NCBI GenBank assembly: GCA_965213595.1
Contig: CBDBZO010000002.1
Coordinates: 124,001-188,000 of the forward strand
Direction of reading: 5' to 3'
From: JBCCFC01 sp965213595
GTDB lineage: Bacteria > Chloroflexota > Anaerolineae > Caldilineales > Caldilineaceae
DNA: 64,000 bases
In this document: one piece after another, positions 38,064 to 48,855 of the stretch
How positions within the stretch are numbered: position 1 is the first letter of the stretch
How the letters are laid out: the number at the start of each line of letters is the position of its first letter
The notes under the pieces: generated by a model
Seen by the model: the letters and a program-made list of their open reading frames with translations, nothing else
The model's database searches: none
What the model was told of the DNA's origin: nothing
Position numbers and translations under genes: made by a program

Positions 38064-38378
38064 TTAGGCATACACAACGCTTTCCACAATGCTACGCCGA
38101 ATCCGCTCCACGCGGATGCTCTTGATTCCGTCGGGCGTTGGTACATCCACCTTCCGCTCCAACAGTTGCTCCAACTCCTCGACCAAATCCATGAAGCGAA
38201 AGCCAATTGGCTGCCGAAGCTCGACCACAACGTCGATATCGCTATCGTCGCTGGCCGTGCCGTTGGCGAACGAGCCAAGCAGACCGATCCGCTCCACGCC
38301 GTACTCCTGGACGAGATGCGGAAAATTCTCACCAAAACGTTCTTGAACAGTTTCCTCAGTCATCAAGCCCCTCGTCAC
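38064..38378 (-). CDS. MntA-type minimal nucleotidyltransferase
   Basis: 104 residues. GLLGSFANGTASDDSDIDVVVEL holds the GSFxxG and DxD motifs of small nucleotidyltransferases, and LLERKVDVPTPDGI follows. MntA proteins AMPylate and silence a partner HepT RNase in HEPN-MNT toxin-antitoxin pairs. No HepT gene is adjacent; the gene stands alone next to a RelE/Xre pair on the other strand. Start at 38378 or the Met five codons later; both lack a strong Shine-Dalgarno. Confidence 0.85.
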   Translation of the reverse strand: MTRGLMTEETVQERFGENFPHLVQEYGVERIGLLGSFANGTASDDSDIDVVVELRQPIGFRFMDLVEELEQLLERKVDVPTPDGIKSIRVERIRRSIVESVVYA

Positions 38379-38488
38379 TTCGACTTCTGGGAAGTCAACT
38401 AAAATCTCTCGGTCAGAAGAGTTGTATTCTTACACTAAGCGTGATATTTTTTGCGGTAAACTATCTCCTGCACAGCGGCAACAACTTT

Positions 38489-38857
38489 ATGCGAATTTTC
38501 AAAAACGCTTGGTTTAGGCGCTATGCCAAACGCGAAAGAATTAGCGATGCAGCATTACAGGAAGCAGTTGGCAGGGCGGAACAAGGAACGGTTGATGCTG
38601 CGCTTGGCGGCAACGTAATCAAGCAGCGGATTGCTCGAACTGGTCAGGGAAAGTCCGGTGGCTACAGAACGATTATCATCTTTCGGAAAGGTGATAAAGC
38701 GTTCTTCGTTTACGGCTTTGCCAAAAGCGCTCAAGACAACATCACAAAGGACGAGCTAAAGGCATTCAAACGTGCGGCCATCGAGCTGCTGAGTTTATCG
38801 GATGAGCAAATAGGGCTGTTAATTGCAAACAACGCGTTAACCGAGGTTCCATCATGA
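38489..38857 (+). CDS. RelE-type toxin (DUF1044-like)
   Basis: 122 residues from the ATG at 38489. Motifs NAWFRRYAKRERISDAALQEAV, GGNVIKQRIARTGQGKSGGYRTI and FVYGFAKSAQDNITKDEL match the RelE/HigB-like family of mRNA interferases. The stop overlaps the next gene's start (ATGA), the usual toxin-first HigBA order. The antitoxin follows at once. Confidence 0.85.
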   Translation: MRIFKNAWFRRYAKRERISDAALQEAVGRAEQGTVDAALGGNVIKQRIARTGQGKSGGYRTIIIFRKGDKAFFVYGFAKSAQDNITKDELKAFKRAAIELLSLSDEQIGLLIANNALTEVPS

Positions 38858-39180
38858 ACAAAACACAGCGATACAAATCAGAAGCTTTTGCCGCCATCCA
38901 CGAAACGATGGACGCGCTGCACCAAATCGGCGCGATTGACAAGCAGACCATGCGCGATTTTGACGCAACCTGCCTGGAGCCAGCGGCGGTGCTGGCCCCA
39001 GACGAAATTAAAGGGTTGCGCGAGCGCGAAAATGTCTCGCAGCCCATTTTTGCGCTCTACTTAAACGTCTCCAGAAATTTAGTGTCGGATTGGGAACGCG
39101 GCGTCAAAAAGCCGGGAGGCCCGGCGCTGCGGTTGCTCAACATCGTCGAAAAACACGGGCTGGACGCGCTGGTTTCGTAG
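38854..39180 (+). CDS. XRE-family antitoxin
   Basis: 108 residues. The helix-turn-helix is in APDEIKGLRERENVSQPIFALYLNVSRNLVSDWERGVKKPGG; the N-terminal half probably neutralises the RelE-type toxin. Overlaps the toxin by four bases. Its stop codon directly abuts the convergent gyrA stop at 39181 with no spacer, so no room remains for a terminator between them. Confidence 0.9.
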   Translation: MNKTQRYKSEAFAAIHETMDALHQIGAIDKQTMRDFDATCLEPAAVLAPDEIKGLRERENVSQPIFALYLNVSRNLVSDWERGVKKPGGPALRLLNIVEKHGLDALVS

Positions 39181-42354
<3,174 letters not shown>

Positions 42355-42421
42355 GGCGATTTATCGTAGCTGATCATGCGTGACAAGTGAAGCAAAAATG
42401 CAGCAAAGCGCTTGCATTTAG

Positions 42422-42853
42422 TTATGTGCCTGCATACAAACCAACTGTGCAATCAGTTGGCCTAGTCGAATTCCACGCGTCAATCAATTCTTGTTTTGAA
42501 TATTTGTGCCAATACTTTATTTTCTTCTTGTCTTGATTTCCAACATTGCCATGGAGCAGTTCGCAATGTTCAATATCAAAACTAGCATCTACATTGGGTG
42601 ATTTCACATGAAAGTGAGGCGGCGGATGCTCATTCGAATATACTTCGATTCTTAGACCCTTTACCCTTGCTACAAGCTGTCGAATTTCAATTATAGATAG
42701 CTTGCCATCTTCTTCCCATATTTCGCATGGATTATGTAGAAGCGCTTCGAGCCAAGCAACGAGATCCTCGAAATTCTCCAATCTATTCGGATCTATCAAA
42801 TGAAACCAGGGTGTCTTCTTTAGCTTTTCGACTGGCACATCAGCGAGGTTCAT
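42422..42853 (-). CDS. DUF4160 domain protein
   Basis: 143 residues. The DUF4160 core is obvious: LRIEVYSNEHPPPHFHVKSPN with the HPPPHFH cluster, DASFDIEHCELLHG and KKIKYWHKYSKQELIDAWN. The N-terminal 70 residues are an extension. DUF4160 genes often pair with DUF2442 genes in putative toxin-antitoxin modules; no DUF2442 gene is seen. It is AT-rich, lies directly after a truncated duplicate gene, and appears to have been inserted there. Confidence 0.88.
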   Translation of the reverse strand: MNLADVPVEKLKKTPWFHLIDPNRLENFEDLVAWLEALLHNPCEIWEEDGKLSIIEIRQLVARVKGLRIEVYSNEHPPPHFHVKSPNVDASFDIEHCELLHGNVGNQDKKKIKYWHKYSKQELIDAWNSTRPTDCTVGLYAGT

Positions 42854-43132
42854 TTACTTTCGTATCCTTATTTTCATTATATAACTCACCGAAAACACCT
42901 CCGCCGACTCCGCGTCGAGCGAGGCGACGAGGTCGGGCACGAGCGCGCTGCGTTCGGGGTGGCACAGGAAGAACGGAATCAGCGCCTCGTGATAGCGCGC
43001 GTCGGCGTGCTGGGCAAGCTGGCGAATGAGCTGCTCGCTGGAGAGCGGCTCGACATCCGCAACGGCACTTGGCACCCGCAGGTGCAGTACGTCGAAGGCA
43101 GAAAGCTGGCTGGCAAGCTGCGCATTGTTCAT
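42854..43132 (-). CDS. uncharacterised protein, truncated copy 1 of a duplicated gene
   Basis: 92 residues. Residues 1-76 are nearly identical to the protein at 44217-44627 (MNNAQLASQLSAFDV, LSSEQLIRQLAQHADARYHE). At SLDAESAE the two diverge and this copy ends in unrelated VFSVSYIMKIRIRK just before the DUF4160 gene. It is probably a 3'-truncated duplicate. The family is unknown to me; the Leu/Ala/His-rich helical style resembles small proteins found beside nucleotidyltransferase genes. Confidence 0.6.
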   Translation of the reverse strand: MNNAQLASQLSAFDVLHLRVPSAVADVEPLSSEQLIRQLAQHADARYHEALIPFFLCHPERSALVPDLVASLDAESAEVFSVSYIMKIRIRK

Positions 43133-43236
43133 GATAACCCTTGTTGAGCGAGCGGTAAATTTTGTCGCCTACCACGGAACACAGTATAGCGAAAGAACGG
43201 AAATAAAACAAAGCGTAGAACAAAGGTGCGAAAGGA
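42895..43236. repeat. ~340-bp direct repeat, left copy
   Basis: Strongly similar (a few scattered substitutions) to 44393-44733, same orientation, spacing about 1.5 kb. Covers the 5' part of the duplicated gene, its start region and some 100 bases upstream of it. Confidence 0.9.
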
Positions 43237-43417
43237 CGGGAGAGCGAGGGAGGTGTCAAGTGGTTGAGGAAATAACTGCCTTTTAGGGGAAGTACCGGGG
43301 CTACCAGAAGAATTCAGCGCGGCTGCAATGCGCTTGCAGGTGGCCCTCCGCTCAAACGTCGCGCTGACAGAATTAGGTGGAAGGTGCTAGATAAGCCGCT
43401 GACTGAAGGAAATGTGT

Positions 43418-43525
43418 GGAAAATTTCCATGTATTGATGTATTGCCATGTATTGTCTTTATCTGGAAGACGCCGTATAGTTAAATACAGAGCGGAGAGAC
43501 TTCGTCATACGGGGAAATTTCCGTA
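43418..43525 (+). promoter_or_regulatory. putative promoter of the VOC gene flanked by two GGAAATTTCC palindromes
   Basis: TTGTCT (43452) and TATAGT (43475) are 17 bases apart. GGAAAATTTCC lies upstream (43418-43428) and TACGGGGAAATTTCCGTA downstream (43508-43525). CATGTATTG also occurs twice just upstream. Looks like a regulated promoter; the rest of 43237-43616 has no convincing gene. Confidence 0.4.
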
Positions 43526-43616
43526 TAATTAATAGTAGGGCCGCTCAGCGATAGCATTTGTGCCGCTGCCTGCGGGGCCGCGACAAATATCATAATGCCA
43601 CCACAGGAGATCGTTA

Positions 43617-44030
43617 GTGGACCAATTTACAGAAGAAGGTACAGAAGTGAGTTCTTGGCCAAAGGGTGTTGCTGCCATCACGCTGTTCGTCGAAGATCTG
43701 AAGGCCGCGAAGCAGTTCTATCAAGCAGCCTTCAGCCTGCCGGTGGTGTTTGAGGACGACGACTCAATCGTGTTCAAGTTCGGCAACACGCTCGTCAACC
43801 TGCTAAAGACCACGGCGGCGAGAGAGCTTATTGAGCCTGCAACAGTGGCAAGGCGTGAGGCCGGGTCTCGCTTTGTGTTCACCATCGAAGTGGATGACGT
43901 AGATGCAATGTGCGCAGAGCTAACCGCACGCGGAGTGGAGCTGCTGAATGGTCCAATGGATCGGCCTTGGGGCGTACGCACCGCCAGCTTCATGGATCCT
44001 GGCGGTCATATCTGGGAGATTGGGAAGTAA
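43617..44030 (+). CDS. VOC family (glyoxalase/bleomycin-resistance-like) protein
   Basis: 137 residues from the GTG at 43617 with AGGAGA upstream. One vicinal-oxygen-chelate domain: GVAAITLFVEDLKAAKQFYQAAF, VVFEDDDSIVFKFGNTLVNLL, FVFTIEVDDVDAMCAELTARG and RTASFMDPGGHIWEIGK. The metal ligands of glyoxalase I are only partly kept; the usual first His is replaced in GVAAITLF. Role unknown. Followed by an attC-like site, and VOC genes are frequent integron-cassette passengers. Confidence 0.88.
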   Translation: MDQFTEEGTEVSSWPKGVAAITLFVEDLKAAKQFYQAAFSLPVVFEDDDSIVFKFGNTLVNLLKTTAARELIEPATVARREAGSRFVFTIEVDDVDAMCAELTARGVELLNGPMDRPWGVRTASFMDPGGHIWEIGK

Positions 44031-44179
44031 CAGCAATCAAACCTACTACTTGGACCTGATCACAAACCCGGAAGCAGCGAAGTCGCAGATCACACTTGGG
44101 ATGGAGAGACATGTCTATCCAAACCACGCATGGCGCGGCGTAACAGCGGGTAGGCGTACCTACGCATTCTGTATTACGC

Positions 44180-44304
44180 GCCCAACAAGGGTTTGCAGCG
44201 GACGTGCTCCCTGCGGTCACGCGGCTCTAATCGGCGCACCTTTTGGCTTCGGCAGCGGTGGTGGTAGGCCACGCCGCGCGCCGCTGAACCCCAGACCGTT
44301 GGGC
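44180..44304 (+). other. attC-like integron recombination site
   Basis: GCCCAAC (44180-44186) and GTTGGGC (44298-44304) match the R-box consensus RYYYAAC/GTTRRRY and are exact inverses. Inside, GGGTTTGCAGCGG faces CCGCTGAACCC with one unpaired base, as in attC L-boxes with an extrahelical base. The 125-base length is within the attC range. No integrase or further attC site was found in the window. Confidence 0.5.
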
Positions 44305-44627
44305 AGTCGCTCCGCTGCGTCCAAATACATTCGCAGCTGGCTACGCCAAAGCCGCTGCAAGTAAACGGCGGCAGTATACATGTGCCGCAACGTCTCCGCC
44401 GACTCCCCATCCAGCGAAGCAACAAGGTCGGGAACCAGCGCGCTGCGTTCGGGGTGGCGCAGGAAGAACGGAATCAGCGCCTCGTGATAGCGCGCGTCGG
44501 CGTGCTGGGCAAGCTGGCGAATGAGCTGCTCGCTGGAGAGCGGCTCGACATCCGCAACGGCACTTGGCACCCGCAGATGCGGTACGTCGAAGGCAGAAAG
44601 CTGGCTGGCAAGCTGCGCATTGTTCAT
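44217..44627 (-). CDS. uncharacterised protein, copy 2 (longer) of the duplicated gene
   Basis: 136 residues. Same first 75 residues as the copy at 42854-43132, then ETLRHMYTAAVYLQRLWRSQLRMYLDAAERLP, which is the coherent native continuation. The last 20 or so residues read through the attC-like hairpin (GLPPPLPKPKG) and may not be original. No recognised domain. Likely the parent of the truncated duplicate. Confidence 0.6.
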   Translation of the reverse strand: MNNAQLASQLSAFDVPHLRVPSAVADVEPLSSEQLIRQLAQHADARYHEALIPFFLRHPERSALVPDLVASLDGESAETLRHMYTAAVYLQRLWRSQLRMYLDAAERLPNGLGFSGARRGLPPPLPKPKGAPIRAA

Positions 44628-44733
44628 GATAACCCTTGTTGAGCGAGCAGTAAATTTTGTCGTCTACCACGGAACACAGTATAGCGAAAGAACGGAAATA
44701 TCACAAAGCGTAGAACAAAGGTGCGAAAACGGG
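44393..44733. repeat. ~340-bp direct repeat, right copy
   Basis: Right partner of 42895-43236. Together the copies bracket the VOC gene and the attC-like site. Homologous recombination between them would delete that 1.5-kb block. Confidence 0.9.
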
Positions 44734-44953
44734 AGGCAGAACGTAAATGTGTGAAGCAGAACACACCAACTCTGTGCCCCAGCGCGCCGCACGCCCTGCC
44801 CGGACGCGCTACACTCAAGCCGAGCCCGAAAGCTTGTCACCGCACACAGTCGCCGATGCTCACATCGAACCACCGCACTCATTCCGAGAAGCCAATTTCG
44901 CGCTCACCCGACGAAGGGCCGGTCACCAAGACGGGCCCTTTCGCGCATGGATA

Positions 44954-45012
44954 AACACGGATAAGGGGGAACGCGGACAAAAACTCTATCCGCGTTCCCC
45001 CTTATCCGTGTT
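44954..45012. repeat. 24-bp perfect inverted repeat (AACACGGATAAGGGGGAACG type)
   Basis: Arms 44954-44977 and 44989-45012 are perfect inverses around an 11-base loop. A smaller hairpin, AAGGGCC/GGGCCCTT, lies just before it (44914-44940). Upstream of VapBC and with no U-tract; probably a dispersed palindromic repeat. The remaining part of 44734-45115 shows no gene. Confidence 0.75.
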
Positions 45013-45115
45013 GACAAACTTTCTTGTCGGTTGCGCTCATTTGTTCGGCACGGGCTTTCCCGGTAAAATGACCAGCGCCCAACCGCACCGCTTGTGCTGA
45101 ATGAAAAGGCCACCC

Positions 45116-45463
45116 ATGCAAACCCTAACGACCCAAACCACCATTGCCACCGACGGCTCCCTGCACATCGACATCCCCCACAGCTCGCTGCCGCCCGGCG
45201 AGGCGGATGTGGTGCTGGTCGTGCAGCCGCGAGCGAATGGAACAGCACAGAGTGAGCAAGTCCTCCGTGAAGAACAGGTAGTTTACAAAAATGATGTATC
45301 AGTTAATGATTCAGCCTCCAGCGAGGCCTGGAGGCCGGGCACGCCGTTGAGCGAAGCCGATCAGGAGAAGATGCGTCAACTAGGTGAGCTATTCAAGCAC
45401 CTGAAGGGAGCGAACTGGGACGAAATCCACGAGGGGCGGGCGGATCGTGATTTTGGGGCTTGA
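45116..45463 (+). CDS. VapB-like antitoxin of a PIN toxin
   Basis: 115 residues from the ATG at 45116, preferred over 45101 because AAAAGG lies seven bases before it. The N-terminal TIATDGSLHIDIPHSSLPPGEADVVLVV is a beta-rich module typical of antitoxins paired with PIN toxins; the acidic C-terminus (LSEADQEKMRQLGELFKHLKG, WDEIHEGRADRDFG) is the usual toxin-binding tail. Overlaps the toxin gene by 17 bases. Confidence 0.8.
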   Translation: MQTLTTQTTIATDGSLHIDIPHSSLPPGEADVVLVVQPRANGTAQSEQVLREEQVVYKNDVSVNDSASSEAWRPGTPLSEADQEKMRQLGELFKHLKGANWDEIHEGRADRDFGA

Positions 45464-45845
45464 TACTGGATTTTTTATACAGTACGGCGAGGGTAACGCT
45501 CGTGCAATCAACATTTGGAACCAAGCGTTGGTAGGCGCCCACGATCTTGTTGTCTCGACTTTAACAGTCGCCGAACTTTACAACTACTATTATCCGCGTG
45601 CCAAGGCCGATGTAGCATCAACAACTGTTGCACTGATGCAAGAGCTTTCCAATATCACGCTCGCTCCCGTATCGGTACAAATCGCCACCAATTCCGCTCG
45701 CTATCGCGCTGGCATCGGCCTTGCTACCGTTGACTCGATCATTCTCGCCACCTTTCTTGAAAGCGGCTGCCAGCTGGCGTTGACAACCGACAGCGACTTT
45801 ATCATCGCCAATGACCGCAACATCTTGGCGGTCGAAATTCTTTAA
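45447..45845 (+). CDS. VapC-type PIN domain toxin (RNase)
   Basis: 132 residues from the GTG at 45447. The four PIN acidic positions are visible: GLDTGFFIQY (D), TVAELYNYYY (E), LATVDSIILAT (D) and TTDSDFIIAND (D). Members cleave tRNA or rRNA and are silenced by VapB. Coupled to the antitoxin by overlap. Confidence 0.92.
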   Translation: MILGLDTGFFIQYGEGNARAINIWNQALVGAHDLVVSTLTVAELYNYYYPRAKADVASTTVALMQELSNITLAPVSVQIATNSARYRAGIGLATVDSIILATFLESGCQLALTTDSDFIIANDRNILAVEIL

Positions 45846-45883
45846 CTTTTCACGTAACCAACTGCTCACGCATCACGCTTCCC

Positions 45884-48565
45884 ATGAACGCACCCCCCGA
45901 ACAGCTCGGCTCCTTCTACCTCGGCGCACGCTACGATCTCAAAACCGGTAAGCGCCGCGACGAGCCCATCAGCTACGACGCGCGCGACCTGACCACCCAC
46001 GCCGTTTGCGTGGGCATGACGGGCAGCGGCAAAACGGGTCTCTGCATCGGCCTGCTCGAAGAGGCCGCGCTGGACAAAGTCCCCGCCATCCTGATCGACC
46101 CCAAGGGCGACATGGTCAACCTGCTGCTGCAATTTCCGGAGATGCAGCCTGTTGACTTCGAGCCGTGGATCAACGCCGACGATGCGGCGCGCAAGGGCCA
46201 ATCCGTGGAGGAATACGCGGGCCAGATCGCCGAGACGTGGCGTGATGGCCTTGAAGAGTGGGGCATCGACCCCGCCGACCGCATCCAGCGGCTGATGGAG
46301 ACGACCAAGTACACGGTCTTCACGCCCGGCTCGGATGCGGGGCTGCCGATCAATATTCTCGGCAGCCTGGCCGCGCCCCAGCTTGATTTTGAGACGGAAG
46401 CCGAGGCGATCCGCGAGCGGATCAGCGGCACGGTGGCGGCGCTGCTGGGGCTGCTCGACATTAAGGCCGATCCGATGCAAAGCCGCGAGGCGATTTTGCT
46501 CGCCAACATTTTTGAGCACTACTGGCAGCGGAACGAAGACCTTGATTTAGCCAAGCTGATCACCGCGCTGCAGGAGCCGCCGCTGCGCCAGATTGGCGTC
46601 TTCGATGTCGACACCTTTTTCCCGCAGAAGGATCGCTTCGAGTTGGCGATGCAGTTTAACAACTTGATGGCCGCGCCCAGCTTTCAGGGCTGGCTGCAGG
46701 GCGAACCGCTGGACGTGGAGACGCTCTTCTACACCGACGACGGCCAGCCTCGCCACTCAATTTTCTACATCGCCCACCTCAGCGAGCGCGAGCGCATGTT
46801 CTTCGTCACGCTGCTGCTGGAAAATCTGATCACGTGGATGCGCCGCCAATCGGGCACGACGAGCCTGCGCGCGCTGCTCTATTTCGACGAAGTCTTTGGC
46901 TTTTTCCCGCCCGTGGCCGAGCCACCGAGCAAGCGCCCGCTGCTGACGCTGCTCAAGCAGGCGCGCGCCTACGGCGTCGGCTGCATTCTGGTGACGCAGA
47001 ACCCGGTAGATATTGACTACAAGGGCTTGACCAACGCGGGCACGTGGCTGATTGGCAAACTGCAGGCCGAGCGCGACAAGGCGCGCGTCCTTCAGGGGCT
47101 GGAGGGGGCTATCGCCGAGGCGGGCCACCGCGCCATGAGCGAGGAGCCGATGGACTACGACCAGGCCATCTCGCAGCTCGACAGCCGCGTCTTCCTCATG
47201 CACAACGTCCACGAAGATGAGCCGGTCGTTTTCCACACGCGCTGGGCGCAGAGCTACCTGCGCGGCCCGCTGACGCGGCCGCAGGTCAAACAGCTTGTGC
47301 GCGAACGCCCCACGGCTCCCGTCAACACGTCAGCAGGGCCAACCGAGGCGAAGCAACCCGTCCCCGTCGGCGCGACGCCCGCTGGCGATCTCGGCGTTCC
47401 GCAGCAGTATGCGGCTCCATCGGGCGATGCAGTTGCGGCGTCACCACAGCCAACAAAAAACGGAAAACAGAAAACAGAAAACGAAAAACAGCCAAGCGCT
47501 CCCTCCGGCTTTTCCGCTACCCCGCCCGCGCTCGAGCCCAGCGTCGAGCAGATTTACCTGCCGCTGGCCATGGGTGAACGGGAAGCGGTGCGCTACCTGA
47601 TGCAGGAAGTTGGCGAGATTGAGGCACAGGCGGTGCAGCTGCTTTACGAACCCGCCGTCGTCACTGCATCGACCGTGCGCTTTGTCGATCGCAAGCGCGA
47701 GATCGACGAGCAGGAGGCGCTGATTTTGCTGACCGACCCGCCGCGCGGTCTCGGCGGCGTCGACTGGGCCGACACGGATCGGCTGCCGCTCGACGTGCGC
47801 GATCTGCTCAAGCAGCCGGAGCGCGTCGATGTCGACCAGGGGCCCTTTTTCGCGCCGCCGCCCAAAGAGGCCAACTCGTCCTCCAAGCTCAAGTCCATCG
47901 AGAAAGATTTGTCGGACTGGCTCTACTACAACAAGCGCTTGCCGATTCGCGTCCACGAAGACTTGGAGGTTCACGAAAATCCGGGCGAGCCGGAGCGTGC
48001 CTTCCAGCGCCGCCTGCAGGAGGCCGCCCGCGAGCGGCGCGATCTCGAAGTGGACAAGCTGGAAGAAAGCTACGCGACAAAGATCGAGCGCGTGCAGGAG
48101 CGGCTGCGCAAAAAGCAGCACGATCTGGCCGAGGACGAGATGGAGCTCAAGTCGCGCCGCAACGAGGAGCTGATCGGCATTGGCGAAAGCGTACTGGGCT
48201 ACTTTGTCGGCCGCAAGACCACGCGCGGCTTCAGCCGCGCCGCCACCAAGCGCCGCATGACGAACAAAGCGCGCATGGATATCGAGGAAGCCGAGGCGGA
48301 GATCAAGGATTTGGAAGAGGACAAGGAAGAGCTGGAAACGGAGCTTAAGGAGCAAACCGACGACATCACCAAGCGCTGGGCCGACGCGCTGGCGGACGTA
48401 ACCACCGAGGAGCTCAAGCCGCGCCGGACGGACGTGGATGTGCGCTTGGTGGCGCTTGCCTGGAAGCCTGCGTGGCACATCCGCTACGACGAGCGCGGTC
48501 GCCCGCTAACGGCAACGATTCCGGCGCATCCGCTGCCGAAGGTAAATGATGAGGCACGCGAATAA
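45884..48565 (+). CDS. HerA-like ATPase/helicase (DUF853-type) with C-terminal coiled coil
   Basis: 893 residues. Walker A GMTGSGKTG near residue 48, ILIDPKGDMVNLL, Walker B ALLYFDEVFGFFPP near 330 and the sensor-like LVTQNPVDIDYKG mark the HerA/FtsK superfamily. After residue 480 comes a low-complexity linker, then a winged region and a long coiled coil (VDKLEESYATKIERVQERLRKKQ). Such ATPases move DNA or proteins; some HerA-like enzymes act in anti-phage systems with a nuclease, but no nuclease gene is adjacent. The linker includes an in-frame GAAAACAGAAAACAG run that looks like an intergenic repeat turned into coding sequence. Confidence 0.92.
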   Translation: MNAPPEQLGSFYLGARYDLKTGKRRDEPISYDARDLTTHAVCVGMTGSGKTGLCIGLLEEAALDKVPAILIDPKGDMVNLLLQFPEMQPVDFEPWINADDAARKGQSVEEYAGQIAETWRDGLEEWGIDPADRIQRLMETTKYTVFTPGSDAGLPINILGSLAAPQLDFETEAEAIRERISGTVAALLGLLDIKADPMQSREAILLANIFEHYWQRNEDLDLAKLITALQEPPLRQIGVFDVDTFFPQKDRFELAMQFNNLMAAPSFQGWLQGEPLDVETLFYTDDGQPRHSIFYIAHLSERERMFFVTLLLENLITWMRRQSGTTSLRALLYFDEVFGFFPPVAEPPSKRPLLTLLKQARAYGVGCILVTQNPVDIDYKGLTNAGTWLIGKLQAERDKARVLQGLEGAIAEAGHRAMSEEPMDYDQAISQLDSRVFLMHNVHEDEPVVFHTRWAQSYLRGPLTRPQVKQLVRERPTAPVNTSAGPTEAKQPVPVGATPAGDLGVPQQYAAPSGDAVAASPQPTKNGKQKTENEKQPSAPSGFSATPPALEPSVEQIYLPLAMGEREAVRYLMQEVGEIEAQAVQLLYEPAVVTASTVRFVDRKREIDEQEALILLTDPPRGLGGVDWADTDRLPLDVRDLLKQPERVDVDQGPFFAPPPKEANSSSKLKSIEKDLSDWLYYNKRLPIRVHEDLEVHENPGEPERAFQRRLQEAARERRDLEVDKLEESYATKIERVQERLRKKQHDLAEDEMELKSRRNEELIGIGESVLGYFVGRKTTRGFSRAATKRRMTNKARMDIEEAEAEIKDLEEDKEELETELKEQTDDITKRWADALADVTTEELKPRRTDVDVRLVALAWKPAWHIRYDERGRPLTATIPAHPLPKVNDEARE

Positions 48566-48585
48566 TTAAATCGACATTTTGCTAC

Positions 48586-48613
48586 TTGACAACAGATTTA
48601 TTTACAGTAATAT
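48586..48613 (+). promoter_or_regulatory. promoter of the tandem binding-protein operon
   Basis: TTGACA, 16 bases, TAATAT: near-consensus, 240 bases upstream of the first binding-protein gene and just after the HerA-like stop. Confidence 0.7.
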
Positions 48614-48730
48614 ATACAAACGATTGCCCCCCTAATTGTCAAGGAATTAGATATCGATTAAGTTAGCTCCTTATTTGATCAGTTGCGCTGGCCAAACCAG
48701 GATCAGAAACGTTCTTCGCATCAGACCGAA

Positions 48731-48787
48731 GGTTTATACATGGCAAGCATTGCGTAGTGCTTGCCATGTATAAACCTCTTTTTTTTG
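48731..48787 (+). terminator. strong intrinsic terminator inside the leader, possible attenuator
   Basis: GGTTTATACATGGCAAGCA (48731-48749) and its exact inverse (48758-48776) form a 19-bp stem, followed by CTCTTTTTTTT. It lies between the promoter at 48586 and the first structural gene at 48856, so full-length transcripts must read through it. The leader sequence before it (48620-48730) contains an AAACC that could pair with GGTTT of the stem. No known riboswitch class was recognised. Confidence 0.8.
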
Positions 48788-48855
48788 CTGTAGCGATATT
48801 TGGTTTCCCGATCTTTTTGCCGCAAGGCTACTTGTCTCCATGAAAGGAAATGTCC

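Noticed and set aside
45884..48565. HerA-nuclease anti-phage system
   Set aside because: The ATPase is HerA-like, but no nuclease, SIR2 or DUF4297-type partner is adjacent; the neighbours are VapBC and a transporter operon.
48614..48730. Guanidine (ykkC) or other known riboswitch
   Set aside because: The conserved loops of ykkC, glycine, SAM or lysine riboswitches were not found; kept as an unknown leader instead.
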